Assembly: GCA_034437895.1 (NCBI GenBank)
Contig: DAOTTO010000646.1
Coordinates: forward strand, 1-9,733
Reading direction: 5' to 3'
Origin: JANRLJ01 sp034437895
GTDB taxonomy: Bacteria > Chloroflexota > Anaerolineae > Aggregatilineales > Phototrophicaceae
Length of the DNA: 9,733 nt
Part shown: in pieces, positions 6,868-9,733 of the stretch
Layout of the letters: the number at the start of each line of letters is the position of its first letter
How positions within the stretch are numbered: position 1 is the first letter of the stretch
The notes under the pieces: model-generated
Seen by the model: the letters and a program-made list of their open reading frames with translations, nothing else
Told to the model about the DNA's origin: nothing
Database searches by the model: none
Program-made: the position numbers and the translations under genes

Positions 6868-7794
6868 TTAAGCGCTGTGAAGGGTAAGCGCTCGCGCCGG
6901 ATTGCGGATGAGCATATCCATAATGATCGTTTCATTCAACCCGGCATCGCGCAGCATGGGGACAAAATGCTCAGATAAATATGTCAGACCGGGTTTTCCG
7001 CCATAACCGGGGTAATTGGATTTCCGCGCCAGATCGCTGGAAAGCATGATTTGCTGACCAAAACCTGCTTCGATCAAACGCAAGATAAAATCCACGCGGG
7101 TCTCATCAGGATAATATTTTGTCTTGCTGATCTGGTCAAAACCGAAGTAAACGCCAAGCCGCGCCAAAGCTAGATGCAGTTCCCAATCCAAGTTGCGGTC
7201 AAGATGCCCGATGAGGATGCGTGAGGGGTGAACGCCTTCTTTTAACAGCATCGCAGCTTGTTCCAGCGCCATCGTCCCCATTTCGGTATGCGTAGAAATA
7301 AGTGCGCCAGTTTTGTGATGCGCCATCGCCGCCGCCCGAAACACTTTTTCTTCATTCGGCGTAATCTTGTTCAGGCTGGATGCAGCCTTAATCACACCTG
7401 CACGAACACCCGTATCCTCAATCCCAATTTCGATTTCATGTACAAAACGCTCGGCAAGGCGTTCAACTGTTTCATCAGATACAAATGGCGCGGCAAACTT
7501 TTCTTTCAAAAATCCCGTGACGCAGATGATGTGTACGCCAGTCGCTTCGGAAAGTCGTTTTAATCCAGCGGGATTGCGATGGTAATCAATCGGGGTCATC
7601 TCCACCAACGCCCGCCCACCCGACTGATAAAAATCCAACAAATCGCTTTGGGCAGCAGATTCGCTGTCCAGCACGAGATCAGGTTCTTCCGTCGCGTAAG
7701 GCTCAGGCGGAATCGCCAGTAAATGTTCATGGGGATGACAAAAACCAAGTCCATCCGGCGCGATATCGCCTAGAACGGTACGAATGATAGACAT
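6868..7794 (-). CDS. Phosphotriesterase-family metal-dependent hydrolase (putative lactonase)
   Basis: This is an amidohydrolase-superfamily TIM barrel of the PTE family (Pfam PTE, COG1735), 308 residues, with no signal peptide, hence cytosolic. The binuclear metal site is complete: His22 and His24 (PHEHL), bridging Lys136 (VIKAA, carboxylated in this family), His169 (STHTE), His197 (GHLD) and Asp254 (SSDLA). Characterised bacterial relatives include sugar lactonases and sugar lactone-phosphate hydrolases, and that activity would fit a pathway with polyol or aldose dehydrogenases, whose products are often lactones (inference). True organophosphate hydrolysis is less likely for a catabolic-cluster member. 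Only 2 nt separate its ATG from the oxidoreductase stop, so the two are probably translationally coupled. The ROK kinase follows after 21 nt. The family is secure; the substrate is not determined. Confidence 0.88.
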   Translation of the reverse strand: MSIIRTVLGDIAPDGLGFCHPHEHLLAIPPEPYATEEPDLVLDSESAAQSDLLDFYQSGGRALVEMTPIDYHRNPAGLKRLSEATGVHIICVTGFLKEKFAAPFVSDETVERLAERFVHEIEIGIEDTGVRAGVIKAASSLNKITPNEEKVFRAAAMAHHKTGALISTHTEMGTMALEQAAMLLKEGVHPSRILIGHLDRNLDWELHLALARLGVYFGFDQISKTKYYPDETRVDFILRLIEAGFGQQIMLSSDLARKSNYPGYGGKPGLTYLSEHFVPMLRDAGLNETIIMDMLIRNPARALTLHSA

Positions 7795-7796
7795 GG

Positions 7797-9086
7797 TTAG
7801 ATTACTGCTCCAACTTCGCGTAGTTGATCTTGCAGCACGGACAAATTCACTTCACGGGGTTGCACATTTTCATGGGTCGCAATCACGGCTGCGATTCCTG
7901 CCGCCTGCCCCATCGCCATACACTGCCCCATACTCCGCACCGAGGCATGAGCATCATGATCGGCGGAAAGGCAGCGTCCCGCCACCAACAAGCCCTCTAC
8001 TTTTTGCGGCAGCAAGCAGCGATAGGGAATATCATACGTCTCGCCTTCCGGCAAATATTCCCATTTCGTATCATTCCCAGCGTGATGATCTTCAATCGGT
8101 GCGCCACACTTAGCCACTGCATCCTCAAATTTTGTGGCTGCCAGAACATCCACCCGTGTCAAGCGATATTCCCCATAAATGCGGCGGCTTTCGCGCACAC
8201 CAATCTGATGGCTTAAACCGCCAAGCTCGGCATGTTCGTAACCGGGAACGCGATCCACCAAAAAGCGGGTATATTCTTCTGCTTGCTTGCGTCCTTCGAT
8301 TTCAGCGGCAGTCAATTGTTCGGGATCAGTCGCATCAACATCGCCCACACGAGTCATATTAGTTGCCATCACCCCCGCTAACGGTGTGATATGGATGCTC
8401 CCTTCGCGGCGCGGCAGTGCATATCCGTCTGTGATCGCCTGCGCCATCAATTCATGCAAAGCCGCTTTTTTGACAGTCTGCGCCCGTGCCACATCGACAT
8501 TAATCAGCTTGAACGTTGTCGTCAGCGATTGCACCGGGCTGTCCGCCGCGCTTTCATAAGGAACGCCAGCCGCTGCTGCTACATCCGCATCACCGGAGGC
8601 ATCGATCACGACTTTTGCCTTTAGCCGGATAAATCCGCCCTTACCAACGGCAATCACGCCAGTCACGCGCTGGCCTTCCATGACGACATCCACGACAAAG
8701 GTGTGATACAACAGCTTCACACCTGCCGCACAAGCCAGCGTCTCCCAAACAATTTTGAGTGTTTCCGGGTCATAAGTAATGCCTTGTCCCGCGCCGTAAG
8801 TATTCGGACGCAGCAGAGCTTTTTTCCGCTTCATCAATTCATCCACGACCAAATCTGGTACACCGCCGACGACTTTAAACGGTTTTTCGCCGGGTGTATA
8901 AAAGCCATAAAAGGTATCAAGCACCTGCGTACTGATTCCGCCCATAAAGCCGTAACGCTCAATGAGCGCAACCGACACGCCTTGTCGTGCAGCAGTAATC
9001 GCGGCAGTCGCCCCGGCTGACCCACTACCAATCACAAGCACATCGGTTTCCCATAAATCGTGTACCGGAGCACTGTAAATATCCAT
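7797..9086 (-). CDS. FAD-dependent oxidoreductase (FAD_oxidored family)
   Basis: This is a flavoprotein of 429 residues with an N-terminal Rossmann dinucleotide loop, VLVIGSGSAGA (GxGxxG at 20-25), the acidic end of the second strand (LIER), a mid-protein VIDASGDADVA stretch that usually contacts FAD, an RESRRIYGEYRLT motif, and a C-terminal GRCLSADHDAHASVR region (370-384) followed by GQAAG. This order matches the Pfam FAD_oxidored group, whose members are mostly uncharacterised and often sit in sugar or organic acid clusters. No secretion signal is seen. GAAAGG lies 6 nt before the ATG and overlaps the stop codon region of the upstream gene. It is followed by the PTE-family gene after 2 nt. 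Likely role: dehydrogenation of a hydroxylated intermediate, with the electron acceptor unknown. Confidence 0.87.
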   Translation of the reverse strand: MDIYSAPVHDLWETDVLVIGSGSAGATAAITAARQGVSVALIERYGFMGGISTQVLDTFYGFYTPGEKPFKVVGGVPDLVVDELMKRKKALLRPNTYGAGQGITYDPETLKIVWETLACAAGVKLLYHTFVVDVVMEGQRVTGVIAVGKGGFIRLKAKVVIDASGDADVAAAAGVPYESAADSPVQSLTTTFKLINVDVARAQTVKKAALHELMAQAITDGYALPRREGSIHITPLAGVMATNMTRVGDVDATDPEQLTAAEIEGRKQAEEYTRFLVDRVPGYEHAELGGLSHQIGVRESRRIYGEYRLTRVDVLAATKFEDAVAKCGAPIEDHHAGNDTKWEYLPEGETYDIPYRCLLPQKVEGLLVAGRCLSADHDAHASVRSMGQCMAMGQAAGIAAVIATHENVQPREVNLSVLQDQLREVGAVI

Positions 9087-9099
9087 ATTTAGCCTTTCT
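9087..9099 (-). promoter_or_regulatory. Ribosome binding site overlapping the upstream stop codon
   Basis: On the minus strand the shikimate dehydrogenase-like gene ends in TAG, which runs directly into GAAAGG. This is an ideal Shine-Dalgarno sequence 6 nt before the oxidoreductase ATG at 9086. The arrangement suggests re-initiation, so the two proteins are probably made together. Confidence 0.6.
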
Positions 9100-9733
9100 A
9101 ACGGATGGCTTCGGCGGCAGTGGCTAGTGCGCTGAATCGTTCTGGCGTGATTTCGACATCAAAAACGGCGCTCACAACTTCTGCCCAACCTTCAAGAAAA
9201 TAAATCCAACCGTCTTCGATGGTCAAATGCTGCATTTGTGCTTGTGCTTTCGCTTGATGGAGAAAATCGAGTTCGCCGCGATAGTTGAGTTCCCATGCGA
9301 TGCCGTTTTGCGGAAAAATACCCACATCTGTGATCGGGGAACCGGGAGTATCTTTACCCATCCCTGTCGCGTTAATCACCATTGAATGTGGCGGGAGCGC
9401 TACCATCAAGCGGTCATTTTGAAGCGGGTCTTGGTTGCATACAAATTCAAATTGGATGCCGGAAACAGGTAGGCTCGCTACCAAACTTTTGAGCGTATCC
9501 AGCTTGCCTTGGCTCCGATTGACGATCACCATCCGGCGCGGACGATCTACCTGTGTTGTATGCGTCACAAAATGTACTGTAATCGCAACTGCAGAACCGC
9601 CCGCGCCCAAACACAAAATGTCCGCTTGATGCTCGTTCCAATAGCCTTCTGGAATGAACATCTTCATAGATCGTGCCGATGTCACAGGGTCAACTGCATG
9701 ACCAATCAGTCGATTATCTCGCTTATAAATGCA
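9098..9733 (-). CDS. Shikimate dehydrogenase-like protein, partial (5' end beyond window)
   Basis: The reading frame is open to the right window edge, so only 211 C-terminal residues are visible; the GTG at 9685 is internal, not a start. Counting from the edge, RLIGHAVDP carries Asp15 at the place of the substrate-binding Asp of AroE's NTDG motif. Then come the cofactor loop GAGGSAVA (from Gly43), VNRS (71-74) typical of NADP binding in this family, and INATGMG in place of INATSxGM. Differences from AroE are marked: the region aligned with DxxYxPxxTxLL reads WELNYRGELDFL, and the conserved substrate-binding Gln of MLVxQA aligns with Gly182 (YFLEGWA). It is therefore probably a paralogue acting on a different cyclic or polyhydroxy acid, not the biosynthetic enzyme. 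It is upstream of the oxidoreductase in what looks like one operon. Confidence 0.8.
   Translation of the reverse strand, partial: CIYKRDNRLIGHAVDPVTSARSMKMFIPEGYWNEHQADILCLGAGGSAVAITVHFVTHTTQVDRPRRMVIVNRSQGKLDTLKSLVASLPVSGIQFEFVCNQDPLQNDRLMVALPPHSMVINATGMGKDTPGSPITDVGIFPQNGIAWELNYRGELDFLHQAKAQAQMQHLTIEDGWIYFLEGWAEVVSAVFDVEITPERFSALATAAEAIR

Noticed and set aside
6422..8624. Several 70-146 codon plus-strand frames opposite the ROK, PTE and FAD genes
   Set aside because: They are antisense to genes with complete catalytic motifs, overlap one another in different frames, and show no domain, so they are treated as shadows.
9098..9685. A complete short dehydrogenase starting at GTG 9685
   Set aside because: The frame stays open to the window edge and upstream codons (RLIGHAVDP) match the shikimate dehydrogenase family, so the gene is cut by the window rather than truncated in nature.

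Overview
This is a bacterial window of moderate GC, almost wholly coding, with short intergenic gaps and purine-rich ribosome binding sites. It looks like one accessory catabolic island for a polyol, sugar acid or cyclitol. Divergent IolC-type kinases with separate aldolases, oxidative dehydrogenases and M24/PTE enzymes in one cluster fit free-living heterotrophs such as Chloroflexota, but that assignment is a low-confidence impression and no phylogenetic marker is present. No tRNA, rRNA, CRISPR array, insertion sequence, transporter or regulator gene is visible.

Layout. Block 1 (minus strand, 3123 down to 23) is a three-gene operon: an IolC-like PfkB kinase, a LacD/YihT-type class I aldolase that overlaps it by one base (TAATG), and an M24 metallopeptidase of the Xaa-Pro/creatinase type. 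Block 2 (plus strand, 3247-5856) holds a zinc-dependent medium-chain dehydrogenase, a classical short-chain dehydrogenase (SDR) and a second SDR that has lost its catalytic Tyr and Lys. Blocks 1 and 2 diverge from a gap of about 120 bp. That gap holds a LacI-type palindrome (centre CG) and one good sigma70-like promoter on each strand; the palindrome overlaps the plus -35 and lies at the minus -10/start. Block 3 (minus strand, from beyond the right edge down to 5872) holds a shikimate dehydrogenase-like protein cut by the window edge, an FAD-dependent oxidoreductase, a phosphotriesterase-family hydrolase and a ROK sugar kinase, with gaps of 2 to 21 bp. Blocks 2 and 3 converge with only 15 bp between them.

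How the genes may work together (inference). The dehydrogenases would oxidise a hydroxylated substrate. The PTE-family enzyme could open a lactone. The IolC-like kinase would phosphorylate a 2-deoxy-5-keto-aldonate or similar acid, and the aldolase would split it into triose phosphate and a short aldehyde. The canonical inositol genes iolG, iolE, iolD and iolB are absent from the window, so this is either part of a larger variant inositol locus or a different pathway.

The points most worth a second look are the pseudo-SDR paired with an active SDR, the operator shared by two interleaved promoters, the kinase/LacD-type aldolase pair, the ROK kinase lacking its zinc cysteines, and the shikimate dehydrogenase-like protein with altered substrate-site residues.
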